A stretch of 64,000 bases of DNA from Comamonas fluminis (GCF_019186805.1 NZ_CP066783.1:3485501-3549500), one strand, 5' to 3'. Numbered from the stretch's first letter, positions 36,578 to 45,427 are shown. Notes: a model not told the origin generated them from the sequence alone. A program made the numbers and translations.

Positions 36578-37075
36578 ATGACGTTCGCCAACATCATCGC
36601 AACCCTCACCCGCCTGGTGGTGCCTCTGTCCGTGTTGCTGCTGATCTACGCCGTAGATCAGCGCGCCGAACAGCGCGGTATGCAAAAAGCCCTGGCCCAG
36701 CAAAGCGTCACCACCATCCAGCGCCTGGAATACGCCATCGAGCGCAGCGGCCAACTGGCCGGTCAGATTGACCGAATCCTTGAAAGCAACCAGCAAGACA
36801 AAGCCCATGCCCAGCAAACCCTTGATCGCCTTGACGCTGACCTGCGCAGCGGCACTCTGCGCCTGTCAATCCGCACCACAGCGCAGCCAACAAGTCCCGG
36901 CAGTCACAGTCCCGCCGCTGGGCCTGAGCAAACGCGAGCCGACATTGACCCGGCAGATGCTGCAGCTCTTGTCCGCATCACCAGTGCAGGCGACGACGCC
37001 ATCATCGACCTCAACACCTGCATCGACGCCTACGGCAAAGTGATGCTGCAGGCCAATGGGACGGCCCAGCCATGA
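36578..37075 (+). CDS. Inner-membrane spanin (Rz-like)
   Basis: 165 residues with one N-terminal membrane helix (LVVPLSVLLLIYAV, residues ~12-26) and a long helical periplasmic part (QRGMQKALAQQ...RLDADLRSG), the plan of an i-spanin that fuses inner and outer membranes in the last lysis step. It begins 7 bp after the endolysin and contains the embedded Rz1 gene in another frame. The C-terminal TCIDAYGKVML resembles the end of P2-type LysB/Rz proteins. Confidence 0.85.
   Translation: MTFANIIATLTRLVVPLSVLLLIYAVDQRAEQRGMQKALAQQSVTTIQRLEYAIERSGQLAGQIDRILESNQQDKAHAQQTLDRLDADLRSGTLRLSIRTTAQPTSPGSHSPAAGPEQTRADIDPADAAALVRITSAGDDAIIDLNTCIDAYGKVMLQANGTAQP
36807..37043 (+). CDS. Outer-membrane spanin lipoprotein (Rz1-like), embedded in Rz
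   Basis: A 78-residue reading frame lying wholly inside the Rz gene in the +1 frame. It starts with a lipoprotein signal (MPSKPLIALTLTCAAALCAC, with candidate lipobox cysteines at 18 and 20) followed by a Pro-rich stretch (QQVPAVTVPPLGLSKREP), just as expected of an o-spanin. Overlap of Rz1 within Rz is classical for lambda and P2 relatives. The in-frame start at 36768 is possible but would bury the signal sequence. Confidence 0.82.
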   Translation: MPSKPLIALTLTCAAALCACQSAPQRSQQVPAVTVPPLGLSKREPTLTRQMLQLLSASPVQATTPSSTSTPASTPTAK

Positions 37076-37078
37076 AAA

Positions 37079-37157
37079 CTAGCCCCCACGCTTACTCGCT
37101 GCGCGTAGTTCGCTGCCCCCCAAGGGGGCCGCATTTTCATCTTGGGGCGGCCCTGCG
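37079..37157 (+). repeat. Chromosomal-type GC-rich repeat inside the prophage
   Basis: AGCCCCCACGCT, TCGCTGCGCGTAGTTCGCTG, then CCCCCCAAGGGGG and TTGGGGCGGCCC. This is a second dispersed intergenic repeat type that I associate with Comamonadaceae chromosomes. Here it fills the whole spacer between Rz and the tail gene R, ending at the R start codon. Confidence 0.65.
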
Positions 37158-37658
37158 ATGAAAAAAGCCCAGTCCCTGCGCAACTTCCTCTCGGGCGCCA
37201 TCCCCGAGCTGCAGACCGACCCGCAGCGCCTCAAAATGTTTGTCGAAACCGGCAACATCGTGGCGCGCAGCGGCGACACCCTCTCGTTTGAGTACCGCTT
37301 CACCGTGCGCCTCATCATGCTGGACTTCTCCGCCAGCCTCGATCTGTTTGCCGTCCCCCTGCTGGCCTGGCTCAGCACCTACCAGCCCGACGTACTGCAA
37401 AACAAAGACAAGGCCGCCAAGGCTCTGCGCTTTGATGTGGAAGTGCTGGCCAATGACAAGATCGACCTCGTGATCGAGGTGGACCTGACCGAATCCGTTA
37501 TCGTGAAAGAAGACAAGGACGATGCAGGCCGCCAGCGCCTCACCACCGAGCACAAGGGCGAGATCTACCACCCCATGCCCTACGCCTCGGGCGACTACAG
37601 CCTCTACCTGGGCGACAAGATCGGCGCCGAATGGCACCAGACCCAAGGGCTTGACTGA
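37158..37658 (+). CDS. R: Tail completion protein (P2 gpR family)
   Basis: 166 residues, beginning MKKAQSLRNFLSGAIPELQTDPQRLKMFVETGNIVA, with EYRFTVRLIMLDFSASLDLFAVPLLAWLSTYQPD, both typical of gpR, which finishes the tail for head joining. There is no normal Shine-Dalgarno; the G-rich end of the adjacent repeat (TTGGGGCGGCCC) is all that precedes it. The last base of its TGA is the first base of the S ATG. Confidence 0.93.
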   Translation: MKKAQSLRNFLSGAIPELQTDPQRLKMFVETGNIVARSGDTLSFEYRFTVRLIMLDFSASLDLFAVPLLAWLSTYQPDVLQNKDKAAKALRFDVEVLANDKIDLVIEVDLTESVIVKEDKDDAGRQRLTTEHKGEIYHPMPYASGDYSLYLGDKIGAEWHQTQGLD

Positions 37659-38128
37659 TGGCCGACGCCCTGCAGCAGCTCGCGCAGTGGGTCACCCCAC
37701 TGTTGCAGCGCATGGAACCCGCTGGGCGCAAAGCCGCCATGCTGGAAGTGGCCAACTACCTGCGCAAAAGCCAGTCCCAGCGCATTGCCGACCAGCGCAA
37801 CCCTGATGGCTCCCCCTATGAGCCCCGCCGCCCGCGTGAGCAGTTGGCCAAGCGCCAGGGCGCTATCCGGGGTGAAATGTTCCAAGGCCTGCGCAAGGCC
37901 CGCAACCTGCAACGCAAAGCCACGGCAGACATGGCCAGCGTCGCCATGAATCCCCGTGTGGGCTATGTGGCCCGCGTTCACCACTACGGCTTGCGTGACA
38001 AGGTGGATCGCCGCATTCAGCACAGCCCAGAGGTGCGTTATGCGCGGCGGGAGTTGCTGGGTTACACAGATGAGGAAATCAAGGCTATTGAGGACATTCT
38101 CATGAAACATGCTATTTGCAAGCAGTAG
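37658..38128 (+). CDS. S: Tail completion protein (P2 gpS, virion morphogenesis family)
   Basis: 156 residues with the gpS/phage-virion-morphogenesis pattern: LNQLAQWVTPLLQRM-like start, RKAAMLEVANYLRKSQSQRIADQRNPDGSPYEPRRPR, and a C-terminal VARVHHYGLRDKV ... VRYARRELLGYTDEEIKAIEDILMKH. It works with gpR in tail completion. Confidence 0.93.
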   Translation: MADALQQLAQWVTPLLQRMEPAGRKAAMLEVANYLRKSQSQRIADQRNPDGSPYEPRRPREQLAKRQGAIRGEMFQGLRKARNLQRKATADMASVAMNPRVGYVARVHHYGLRDKVDRRIQHSPEVRYARRELLGYTDEEIKAIEDILMKHAICKQ

Positions 38129-38267
38129 GTTTCTTCCGTTAATTAGCTCACAGGTGAGCAGCCACTAATCAAAACTCACTCTTTAGCTAGTTTCATTTGA
38201 GCTATTCTTCACATGCACAAGCAAAATTTTCGTCTGTGCAAATGACGAGCAAATAAATGAAAGAAAA

Positions 38268-38696
38268 ATGAAAAAATCACTAACACTTATTGGAATTTCA
38301 GCAATAGCGATGGCCATTCTGGGCTGTTCCAGTAGCCCAAGAGCTCATAACATAGGTGGCAATTACTTTATGGTTGGCGATGAAAATTGTAAAAAGTGGT
38401 CCGTCGTCTCTAGTCAACAAATCGTCTGCTACACATCTGAAGAAGAGGTTACTAGCAGTCGATATGCAATGACGCCGCAAGATATCCAAAGCTACGGTGC
38501 AAATGCAGCATCCCAATCGCAACAAATGTCAAATCTTGGTGCTCAATTAAATGATATGGGGCGCTCGTTGAATCAGCAAAGTCAAGGAATGCTTCAACAG
38601 TCATCTGGGCACTCGGCCCCCATTTCAAATTCGATTCAGCAGCCTAAAAAATATATCAGTTGCTATACCACCAGCGGCATAACGACCTGTCGGTAG
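38268..38696 (+). CDS. AT-rich putative outer-membrane lipoprotein (moron)
   Basis: A 142-residue protein with a clear lipoprotein signal (MKKSLTLIGISAIAMAILGC, lipobox ILGC). The mature part has three further cysteines (DENCKKW, QIVCYTS and the pair ISCYTTSGITTC) and a Gln/Ser-rich helical centre. It is clearly AT-richer than the neighbouring tail genes and has its own 139-bp AT-rich upstream region, features of a separately acquired cargo gene inserted between S and V. Lipoproteins of lysogenic phages often block superinfection; here that is only an inference. I do not recognise the family. Confidence 0.75.
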   Translation: MKKSLTLIGISAIAMAILGCSSSPRAHNIGGNYFMVGDENCKKWSVVSSQQIVCYTSEEEVTSSRYAMTPQDIQSYGANAASQSQQMSNLGAQLNDMGRSLNQQSQGMLQQSSGHSAPISNSIQQPKKYISCYTTSGITTCR

Positions 38697-38766
38697 CAGT
38701 TAGACGCGAATACCTACGGACATCAATCGGTGGTTGCGTCTTGACTGCTCGCCTTGTCACGCCTTA

Positions 38767-38788
38767 CGTACTCACCACCACCACAACG
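38767..38788 (+). promoter_or_regulatory. Candidate late-activator site upstream of V
   Basis: CGT-N13-ACAACG with core CCACCACAACG (38778-38788), 43 bp before the V start. It corresponds in position to the P2 late promoter PV and matches the elements before O and FI. Confidence 0.6.
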
Positions 38789-38831
38789 CCCACTGCTCGC
38801 CTGCCCGCCAAGGGCTGGGCACAGTGGGTGA

Positions 38832-39503
38832 ATGCATTCCGAACCCGCTCTCGCCATTGGCGAAACCCAGCGCCTGCTGCACAACCTGATCCGCGTGGGC
38901 ACCATCCACAGCGTGGACCATGGCGGCCCCGGCAAACCCGCGCTGGTGCGGGTCTCGCTGGGTGAGCTGGTCACAGACTGGCGGCCCTATCACGAGGCCC
39001 GCGCAGGCGGCACCACCACCTGGAGCCCGCCCACCGTAGGCGAGCAAGCCACCGTGCTCTCGCCCAGCGGCGATATCGGCGCAGCTGTGGTCATCGTCGG
39101 CCTCAACAGCACCGGCAAGCCTGCACCCAGCAACGATCCCAACAAGACCGTCACCCGCCACGCCGACGGAGCGGTCATCGAATACGACCATGCAGCCCAT
39201 GCGCTGACGGCCACATTGCCCAGCGGCGGTACCGCCAATCTGATCGCCCCCAGCAGCGTCACCATCGACAGCCCACAGGTCACCATGACGGGGCACTGCC
39301 TTGTCAAAAAGTCGCTGGTCTTTCTTGGCGGCATGCTTGGCAGCGGTGTGGCCGAAGGTGCCAGCAGCGTGGCAGAGATCGACGGTACCTTGCGCACGAC
39401 TCAGGACGTCGTCGCCAACGGTGTCAGCCTCACCGGCCACAAGCATAGCGGCGTGCAAACAGGCGGCGGCAGCACCAGCGGACCGACTGGGGGCGCAGCA
39501 TGA
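38832..39503 (+). CDS. V: Baseplate spike protein (P2 gpV family)
   Basis: Trimeric membrane-piercing spike at the tail tip. The 223 residues have the OB-fold region LVTDWRPYHEARAGGTTTWSPPTVGEQATVLSP, a beta-helical part (RHADGAVIEYDHAAHALTATLPSGGTANL...), and the C-terminal TGHKHSGVQTGGGSTSGPT, where HKH matches the HxH that in P2 gpV binds an iron ion at the spike apex. The start at 38832 agrees with the length of P2 gpV. Confidence 0.93.
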   Translation: MHSEPALAIGETQRLLHNLIRVGTIHSVDHGGPGKPALVRVSLGELVTDWRPYHEARAGGTTTWSPPTVGEQATVLSPSGDIGAAVVIVGLNSTGKPAPSNDPNKTVTRHADGAVIEYDHAAHALTATLPSGGTANLIAPSSVTIDSPQVTMTGHCLVKKSLVFLGGMLGSGVAEGASSVAEIDGTLRTTQDVVANGVSLTGHKHSGVQTGGGSTSGPTGGAA

Positions 39504-39844
39504 TGAACGTCAAAACCGGCAAGCGCCTCGCCTACTCGGCCCACATCAGCCAGTCCATCACCGACATCCTCACCACGCCCATCGGCTCGCGCCTCATGCG
39601 TCGGGGCTATGGCAGCTTTATCCCGCAGCTCATCGACCAGCCCATGACGGCTGCCAACATCCTGCGACTGCAGGCCGCTACTGCGCAGGCCATCATGAAA
39701 CACGAACCTCGCACCCGCCTGCGCAGTGCAAATCTGGCCTTTGATGCCAGCGGCCGCGCCGTGCTGCAGATCGAGCGCCAGGACCGTGGCCAAGCCTCCA
39801 CTCGCCGCCAGAGCATCAGCATCCAGCCGGGGGGCAGCGCATGA
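39500..39844 (+). CDS. W: Baseplate wedge protein (P2 gpW, gp25-like)
   Basis: 114 residues with the gp25-like core HISQSITDILTTPIGSRLMRRGYGSFIPQLIDQP. It overlaps V by ATGA and is itself overlapped in the same way by J, so V-W-J are translationally coupled. Confidence 0.94.
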   Translation: MMNVKTGKRLAYSAHISQSITDILTTPIGSRLMRRGYGSFIPQLIDQPMTAANILRLQAATAQAIMKHEPRTRLRSANLAFDASGRAVLQIERQDRGQASTRRQSISIQPGGSA

Positions 39845-40758
39845 GCAATGCCCAGATCATTGACATGAGCAAACTGCCCGCGCCCGATGTCGTCGTGGTG
39901 CCGCAGTTTGAAACCATCCTCTCTGCCCTCAAGTCCGACCTGCTGGCAGCTATGCCCGCAGACCTGCGCCCCGACGTCAGCGATACGCTGGCCCTGGAGT
40001 CCGAGCCACTGACCAAGTGGCTGGAGCGCTTGGCATATCAGTTGGTGGTGGAACGCAGCGACCGCAACGACAGCGCCCACGCCGTCATGCTGGCCTATGC
40101 ACGCGGCGGCGACTTGGATCAGCTCGGTGCATTCTTCGGCGTCGTGCGCCTGGTCATCACCTCGGCCAACCCGGCGGCCATCCCGCCTGTAGCCGCCGTG
40201 CTGGAAGACGATGAAACCTTCCGCGCCCGCATCCAGCTCGCCCCGCGTGGCTACAGCGTGGCCGGGCCTGTAGGCGCCTATGTCTTCCATGCCAAGACTG
40301 CCGACGGCCAGGTGCTGGATGCCGCCGCCACCAGCCCCACACCGGGCCGTGTGGTTGTGTCTGTCCTATCTCGCGCAGGCAGTGGCGTGCCCACGCAGGA
40401 ACTGCTCAACGCCGTGGCAGCAGCAGTCAATGCCGAAGACATCCGCCCCCTGACCGATGAAGTCATCGTCCAGGCCGCAACCATCGTCAACTACCAGATC
40501 ACCGGCAAGCTCTACACCCTGCCAGGGCCTGACTCATCCAGCGTCCTGGCCACCGCCCAGCAGCGCATTACGGCCTACGCAGAATCCATGCATCGCATTG
40601 GCCGCCGCCCCACCCTGTCCGGCATCTATGCAGCCCTGCACATCGAGGGCGTGGACCGTGTGGAGCTGACCAGCCCCATCGCAGATGTGGCCGTGGGCGA
40701 AACCCAGGCCAGCTGGTGCACAGCCATCAACGTCACGCACGGGGGCACCGTTGGCTGA
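39841..40758 (+). CDS. J: Baseplate assembly protein (P2 gpJ family)
   Basis: Baseplate wedge component of 305 residues, with the gpJ features LPAPDVVVVPQFETILSALKSDLLAAMP, ESEPLTKWLERLAYQLVVERSDRNDSAHAVMLAYARGGDLDQLGAFFGV, and RRPTLSGIYAALHIEGVDRVELTSPIADVAV. Its end overlaps the start of I. Confidence 0.95.
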   Translation: MSNAQIIDMSKLPAPDVVVVPQFETILSALKSDLLAAMPADLRPDVSDTLALESEPLTKWLERLAYQLVVERSDRNDSAHAVMLAYARGGDLDQLGAFFGVVRLVITSANPAAIPPVAAVLEDDETFRARIQLAPRGYSVAGPVGAYVFHAKTADGQVLDAAATSPTPGRVVVSVLSRAGSGVPTQELLNAVAAAVNAEDIRPLTDEVIVQAATIVNYQITGKLYTLPGPDSSSVLATAQQRITAYAESMHRIGRRPTLSGIYAALHIEGVDRVELTSPIADVAVGETQASWCTAINVTHGGTVG

Positions 40759-41299
40759 CTCCCTGCTCCCCCCCAATGCCTCGGCACTTGACCGAGCGGC
40801 AGAGTCCGTCATCGTCAAGCAGCTGGACGCCATCGACCAGCCGCACCGTGCGCTGTGGAACCCCAATACCTGCCCGCTGGAGTTTCTGCCATGGCTGGCC
40901 TGGGCCATGGGCGTGGAAGCCTGGCGCAGCGAATGGCCAGAGGCCATCAAGCGGGCGCTGGTACGTAATGCCATTCAGGTCCAGCGGCAACGCGGCACCC
41001 TTAAAAGCGTGCGCGATACGGTGCGCAGCTTCGGTGGCGACATCGGCATTAGGGAGTGGTGGCAAACAACGCCAAGGGGTACTCCCCATACCTTTGAGCT
41101 TGTCCTCAACGTGAGTGGATTGGGTGATGAGCAAGCAAGCGCAGCCTTCGTTGATGACGTTATTGCCGAGGTCTCCCGCGTCAAGCCATTGCGCTCGCAC
41201 TTCACTTTTATTCAGGGCTTAAGCGCAAAAGCATCAATCAAACTCGCATGCGTGGGCAGAGCCGTGGTTTACGCCCGTCTCGATATGTCTGTGAGTTGA
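40751..41299 (+). CDS. I: Baseplate/tail protein (P2 gpI family)
   Basis: 182 residues from an overlapping TTG at 40751, giving MADSLLPPNASALDRAAESV, which matches the usual gpI N-terminus; the frame is open further upstream but that part lies inside J. Other conserved parts are ALWNPNTCPLEFLPWLAWAMGVEAWRSEWPEAIKRALVRNAI and RGTLKSVRDTVRSFGG. The family links wedge and fibre. Confidence 0.9.
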   Translation: MADSLLPPNASALDRAAESVIVKQLDAIDQPHRALWNPNTCPLEFLPWLAWAMGVEAWRSEWPEAIKRALVRNAIQVQRQRGTLKSVRDTVRSFGGDIGIREWWQTTPRGTPHTFELVLNVSGLGDEQASAAFVDDVIAEVSRVKPLRSHFTFIQGLSAKASIKLACVGRAVVYARLDMSVS

Positions 41300-41330
41300 T
41301 CACCAAGGCAACAAATAAGCAGGCACATCA

Positions 41331-44300
41331 ATGGGAATCATCTTCAAACTCACAACTGCCGGACGTCAAGCGCTACTCAATGCCTCGCAAAATGGCACAG
41401 CAGCACGCACGATTGTCAGCGTCGGCGTTACCGCGACAGCATTTGCATCGTCCGAAGCATTGATCGCAGTTCCGAATGAAACCAAGCGAATCGCCACCAT
41501 TTCCGGTGATGTTGTCGCGAAGGACACTATTCATGTCACCGTGCGTGATGATGGGAATCAGTCCTATACCGTTCGCGGCCTGGGTCTGTATCTCGACAAT
41601 GGTGTGCTGCTTGGAACATACAGTCAGGCGCAGGTGATTCTTGAGAAATCGGTTGATTCAATTTTTTTGCTCTCCACTGATCTGCGAGTGTTAGATGGAA
41701 GTTCAGACATCAGCACCCTGCAATTCGGCGATACCAATTTCATCAACCCGCCTGCAACTACAGAACGTCAAGGTGTTGTTGAGTTGGCGACGCAAGCTGA
41801 AGCGGAAGCGGCCGTGGATGATCTGAGATCTGTCACGCCAAAAGGTCTGAGTCGCTATATGCGTATGCGCCAAGCTCTGGGAGTGGGCGTGAATCTGAAC
41901 GGTATTCGGACATTTGGTCTCTATGTGCAGAGCACCAATGCCAATGCCACTGCGGCACTCAATTACCCGGCTGAACTCGCTGGAACCTTGCTGGTGCAAG
42001 GGGTTGACGGTAATGTCAGCACCCAGATCTATTCCACGTTTTACGGCAGCGATGTGTATGTGCGGTCCGGCAACGATCAGTCGTGGACGCCCTGGCGGCG
42101 CATCGTGTTTGGAGAGCGCAAAGTCAATGCAGGCCTGGGGCTGAAGGGTGGCGGCGACCTTGGTCAAGATCGCACGTTTGATCTGGCCCAGCCCGGCACC
42201 CTTGATGGAGCCTCTGTCAATGAGGCCACAGCGGACGGTCACACCCATGCGCTGCGCGCTGCATCGCAAGCCACGGCGGGCGTGGTGGCGTTGGCAACGC
42301 AGGCGGAGTCCGAAACCTCAGAAAGCGATGCCAAGGCTGTCACGCCCAAGGGGCTGAGCCGCTATATGCGTATGCGCCCGGTGCTGGGCGCGGGCGTGAA
42401 TCTGAACAGCATTCGGACATTTGGTCTCTATGTGCAGAGCACCAATGCCAATGCCACTGCGGCACTCAATTACCCGGCAGAACTCGCTGGAACCTTGCTG
42501 GTGCAAGGGGTTGACGGTAATGTCAGCACACAGATCTATTCCACGTTCTACGGAAGCGATGTGTATGTGCGATCCGGCAACGATCAGTCGTGGACGCCCT
42601 GGCGGCGCATCGTGTTTGGCGAGCGCAAAGTCAATGCAGGTCTGGGGCTGAAGGGTGGCGGCGACCTTGGTCAAGACCGCACGTTTGATCTGGCCCAGCC
42701 CGGCACCCTTGACGGTGGGTCAGTCAATGAGGCCACAGCAGACGGACATACCCATGCGCTGCGCGCTGCATCGCAAGCCACGGCGGGCGTTGTGACGCTG
42801 GCAACTCAGGCGGAGTCCGAAGCCGCAGAAAGCGATGCCAAGGCTGTCACGCCCAAGGGGCTGAGCCGCTATATGCGTATGCGCCAAGCTCTGGGAGTGG
42901 GCGTGAATCTGAACGGTATTCGGACATTTGGCCTCTATGTGCAGAGCACCAATGCCTATGCCACTGCAGCGCTCAACTACCCGGCAGAACTTTCTGGCAC
43001 CCTGCTGGTGCAAGGGGGTGACGGTAATGTCAGCACCCAGATCTATTCCACGTTTTACGGCAGCGATGTGTATGTGCGGTCCGGCAACGATCAGTCGTGG
43101 ACGCCCTGGCGGCGCATCGTCTTCGGCGAGCGCAAAGTCAATGCAGGTCTGGGGCTGAAGGGCGGTGGCGACCTTGGTCAAGATCGCACGTTTGATCTGG
43201 CCCAGCCCGGCACCCTTGACGGTGGCTCTGTCAATGAGGCCACAGCAGACGGTCACACCCATGCGCTGCGCGCTGCATCGCAAGCCACGGCAGGCGTTGT
43301 GGCACTGGCAACTCAGGCGGAGTCCGAAACCGCAGAAAGCGATGCCAAGGCCGTCACGCCCAAGGGTCTGAGCCGCTATATGCGTATGCGCCCGGTGCTG
43401 GGAGTGGGCGTGAATCTGAACGGTATTCGGACATTTGGCCTCTATGTGCAGAGCACCAATGCCAATGCCACTGCAGCGCTCAACTACCCGGCTGAACTTT
43501 CTGGCACCCTGCTGGTGCAAGGGGGTGACGGTAATGTCAGCACCCAGATCTATTCCACGTTTTACGGCAGCGATGTGTATGTGCGGTCCGGCAACGATCA
43601 GTCGTGGACGCCCTGGCGGCGCATCGTCTTCGGCGAGCGCAAAGTCAATGCAGGCCTGGGGCTAAAGGGCGGCGGCGACCTTGGTCAAGACCGCACGTTT
43701 GATCTGGCCCAGCCCGGCACCCTTGACGGTGGGTCAGTCAATGAGGCCACAGCAGACGGACATACCCATGCGCTGCGCGCTGCATCGCAAGCCACGGCGG
43801 GCGTTGTGACGCTGGCAACTCAGGCGGAGTCCGAAGCCGCAGAAAGCGATGCCAAGGCTGTCACGCCCAAGGGGCTGAGCCGCTATATGCGTATGCGCCA
43901 AGCTCTGGGAGTGGGCGTGAATCTGAACGGTATTCGGACATTTGGCCTCTATGTGCAGAGCACCAACGCCAATGCCACTGCAGCGCTCAACTACCCGGCT
44001 GAACTTTCTGGCACCTTGCTCGTGCAAGGGGTTGATGGCAATGTCAGCACCCAGATCTATTCCACGTTTTACGGCAGCGATGTGTATGTGCGGTCCGGCA
44101 ACGATCAGTCGTGGACGCCCTGGCGGCGCATCGTGTTTGGCGAGCGCAAAGTCAATGCAGGCCTGGGGCTGAAGGGCGGCGGCGATCTTGGTCAAGACCG
44201 CACGTTTGATCTGGCCCAGCCCGGCACCCTTGATGGAGCCTCTGTCAATGAGGCCACAGCAGACGGACATACCCATGCGCTGCGCGCTGCATCGCAAGCC

Positions 44301-44837
44301 ACGGCTGGCGTGGTGGTGTTGGCCGATCAAGTGGTTGCGGAGGCTGGTGTAGACACATCGCGGGCAATGTCACCGCTGCGTACCTTGCAGCTTGTCAGGT
44401 CCGCAGTCGCAAATGCTACTGAGACATTGCGGGGAGTTTTACGAGTTGCTACCCAAGTTGAGGTAAATGACGGGATCAACGATGCAGTTGCTGTGACGCC
44501 AAAAAAGTTACGTGCAGGCTTCTCTGTGAGTTTGGGTGTGAATGGATATATTGCGCTGCCGACTTGGCTCGGTGGGCTCATCTTTCAATGGGGCAGCATT
44601 CAATGCGCACATAGATCCACAACTACCATTTCCTATCCAATTGCTTTCCCATCAGCACTTTTGCAAATCGTGGCCTCCGGTTACCAAGCATCGGGTTCAC
44701 AGCAAGCCTATGTGTCCGTTAATAACTCTGAGAAAACCACGGCAAACTTCAACGCATACTACGCACCATCTGGTGCTTCGCCTTCGCTTGCCGATGCTGG
44801 GGCTGTTGTTATCAAATATATTGCCTTGGGAATGTGA
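41331..44837 (+). CDS. H: Tail fibre protein with five long tandem repeats (P2 gpH position)
   Basis: Receptor-binding fibre of 1168 residues. The N-terminal ~147 residues resemble the fibre-attachment part ([16 protein letters not shown]...). The shaft is five nearly identical 169-residue repeats (residues ~148-992), each with [46 protein letters not shown], a [24 protein letters not shown] hinge and ADGHTHAL. The tip (~993-1168) is unique and ends with [36 protein letters not shown] and [13 protein letters not shown], the form of a gp53-like tip domain. The repeated shaft is the unusual feature; the fold of the repeats is not known to me. Confidence 0.93.
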   Translation: MGIIFKLTTAGRQALLNASQNGTAARTIVSVGVTATAFASSEALIAVPNETKRIATISGDVVAKDTIHVTVRDDGNQSYTVRGLGLYLDNGVLLGTYSQAQVILEKSVDSIFLLSTDLRVLDGSSDISTLQFGDTNFINPPATTERQGVVELATQAEAEAAVDDLRSVTPKGLSRYMRMRQALGVGVNLNGIRTFGLYVQSTNANATAALNYPAELAGTLLVQGVDGNVSTQIYSTFYGSDVYVRSGNDQSWTPWRRIVFGERKVNAGLGLKGGGDLGQDRTFDLAQPGTLDGASVNEATADGHTHALRAASQATAGVVALATQAESETSESDAKAVTPKGLSRYMRMRPVLGAGVNLNSIRTFGLYVQSTNANATAALNYPAELAGTLLVQGVDGNVSTQIYSTFYGSDVYVRSGNDQSWTPWRRIVFGERKVNAGLGLKGGGDLGQDRTFDLAQPGTLDGGSVNEATADGHTHALRAASQATAGVVTLATQAESEAAESDAKAVTPKGLSRYMRMRQALGVGVNLNGIRTFGLYVQSTNAYATAALNYPAELSGTLLVQGGDGNVSTQIYSTFYGSDVYVRSGNDQSWTPWRRIVFGERKVNAGLGLKGGGDLGQDRTFDLAQPGTLDGGSVNEATADGHTHALRAASQATAGVVALATQAESETAESDAKAVTPKGLSRYMRMRPVLGVGVNLNGIRTFGLYVQSTNANATAALNYPAELSGTLLVQGGDGNVSTQIYSTFYGSDVYVRSGNDQSWTPWRRIVFGERKVNAGLGLKGGGDLGQDRTFDLAQPGTLDGGSVNEATADGHTHALRAASQATAGVVTLATQAESEAAESDAKAVTPKGLSRYMRMRQALGVGVNLNGIRTFGLYVQSTNANATAALNYPAELSGTLLVQGVDGNVSTQIYSTFYGSDVYVRSGNDQSWTPWRRIVFGERKVNAGLGLKGGGDLGQDRTFDLAQPGTLDGASVNEATADGHTHALRAASQATAGVVVLADQVVAEAGVDTSRAMSPLRTLQLVRSAVANATETLRGVLRVATQVEVNDGINDAVAVTPKKLRAGFSVSLGVNGYIALPTWLGGLIFQWGSIQCAHRSTTTISYPIAFPSALLQIVASGYQASGSQQAYVSVNNSEKTTANFNAYYAPSGASPSLADAGAVVIKYIALGM
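41772..44306 (+). repeat. Five 507-bp tandem repeats in the tail fibre gene
   Basis: Copies at 41772-42278, 42279-42785, 42786-43292, 43293-43799 and 43800-44306, all exactly 507 bp. They differ by few bases. Linker variants alternate: RQALG in copies 1, 3 and 5, RPVLG in 2 and 4; GVVAL in 2 and 4, GVVTL in 3 and 5. This suggests duplication of a two-copy 1014-bp block. Confidence 0.95.
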
Positions 44838-44839
44838 AA

Positions 44840-45289
44840 ATGAAAATCAAATACTCTGCGGAAACAGGTGGCTTCTATTTCAGCAATTTTCACTATGACA
44901 TTCCTCGTGATGCTGTTGAGCTGTCTGAAGCTGCATATAAAGGACTGCTGCACAGTCAATCCAGTGGAATGATGATTAAGCCAGATTCCAATGGCTATCC
45001 GATTGCAGTTGAGAAAGATGTGGGGCCTGTAGTCGCTCCCCTGTTTTGCACTCCCGCCCAAGGCCTTGTCGCCTTGTACGCGCTCAAAAGCATCACCGAA
45101 GAAACCATCCTCACCGCCATTGAAAGCATCCCCGACGATGTGCAGCGCTACACCGCCCGCATTGGCTACCAGCGCGCCACAAGCTGGGAGCGCAACAGCC
45201 CCACCATGCAAACCATGGCACAGCTGCTGCAGCTGACTGACGCGGATCTGGATGAACTCTTCAGCTACGCTGCCAGCGTCAACGTGTAG
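44840..45289 (+). CDS. G: Tail fibre assembly chaperone (P2 gpG position)
   Basis: 149 residues, beginning MKIKYSAETGGFYFSNFHYD, the style of phage tail-fibre assembly proteins, with a C-terminal helical domain ESIPDDVQRYTARIGYQRATSWERNSPTMQTMAQLLQLTDADLDELFSYAASV. It follows the fibre gene with almost no gap; a GTG at 44834 overlaps the fibre stop and could be used instead of the ATG at 44840. Acts to fold or trimerise the fibre tip. Confidence 0.83.
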   Translation: MKIKYSAETGGFYFSNFHYDIPRDAVELSEAAYKGLLHSQSSGMMIKPDSNGYPIAVEKDVGPVVAPLFCTPAQGLVALYALKSITEETILTAIESIPDDVQRYTARIGYQRATSWERNSPTMQTMAQLLQLTDADLDELFSYAASVNV

Positions 45290-45304
45290 TTAGATCTGCA
45301 TCCC

Positions 45305-45329
45305 AAGGCCCCGAAACCGGGGCCTTTTT
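45305..45329 (+). terminator. Terminator of the baseplate-fibre operon
   Basis: AAGGCCCCG (45305-45313) pairs with CGGGGCCTT (45318-45326) over AAAC, followed by five T. It separates the V-G transcript from the FI operon. Confidence 0.93.
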
Positions 45330-45340
45330 CATTGCGCCTG

Positions 45341-45362
45341 CGTGCAAGTCGCCGCCACAACG
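45341..45362 (+). promoter_or_regulatory. Candidate late-activator site upstream of FI
   Basis: CGT-N13-ACAACG with core CCGCCACAACG (45352-45362), identical in core to the P-O site, directly behind the preceding terminator and 66 bp before the FI start. It corresponds to the P2 promoter PF. Confidence 0.62.
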
Positions 45363-45427
45363 GCCCGCGCTGGCCGCTTCGATCACCAAAAGCAAACATA
45401 GGGCTCTCCACCATTTGAAGGAAGCCC

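Noticed and set aside
41772..44306. Regular repeats considered as a CRISPR array
   Set aside because: Units are 507 bp, contiguous and in frame within one protein; no short repeats with unique spacers occur in the window.
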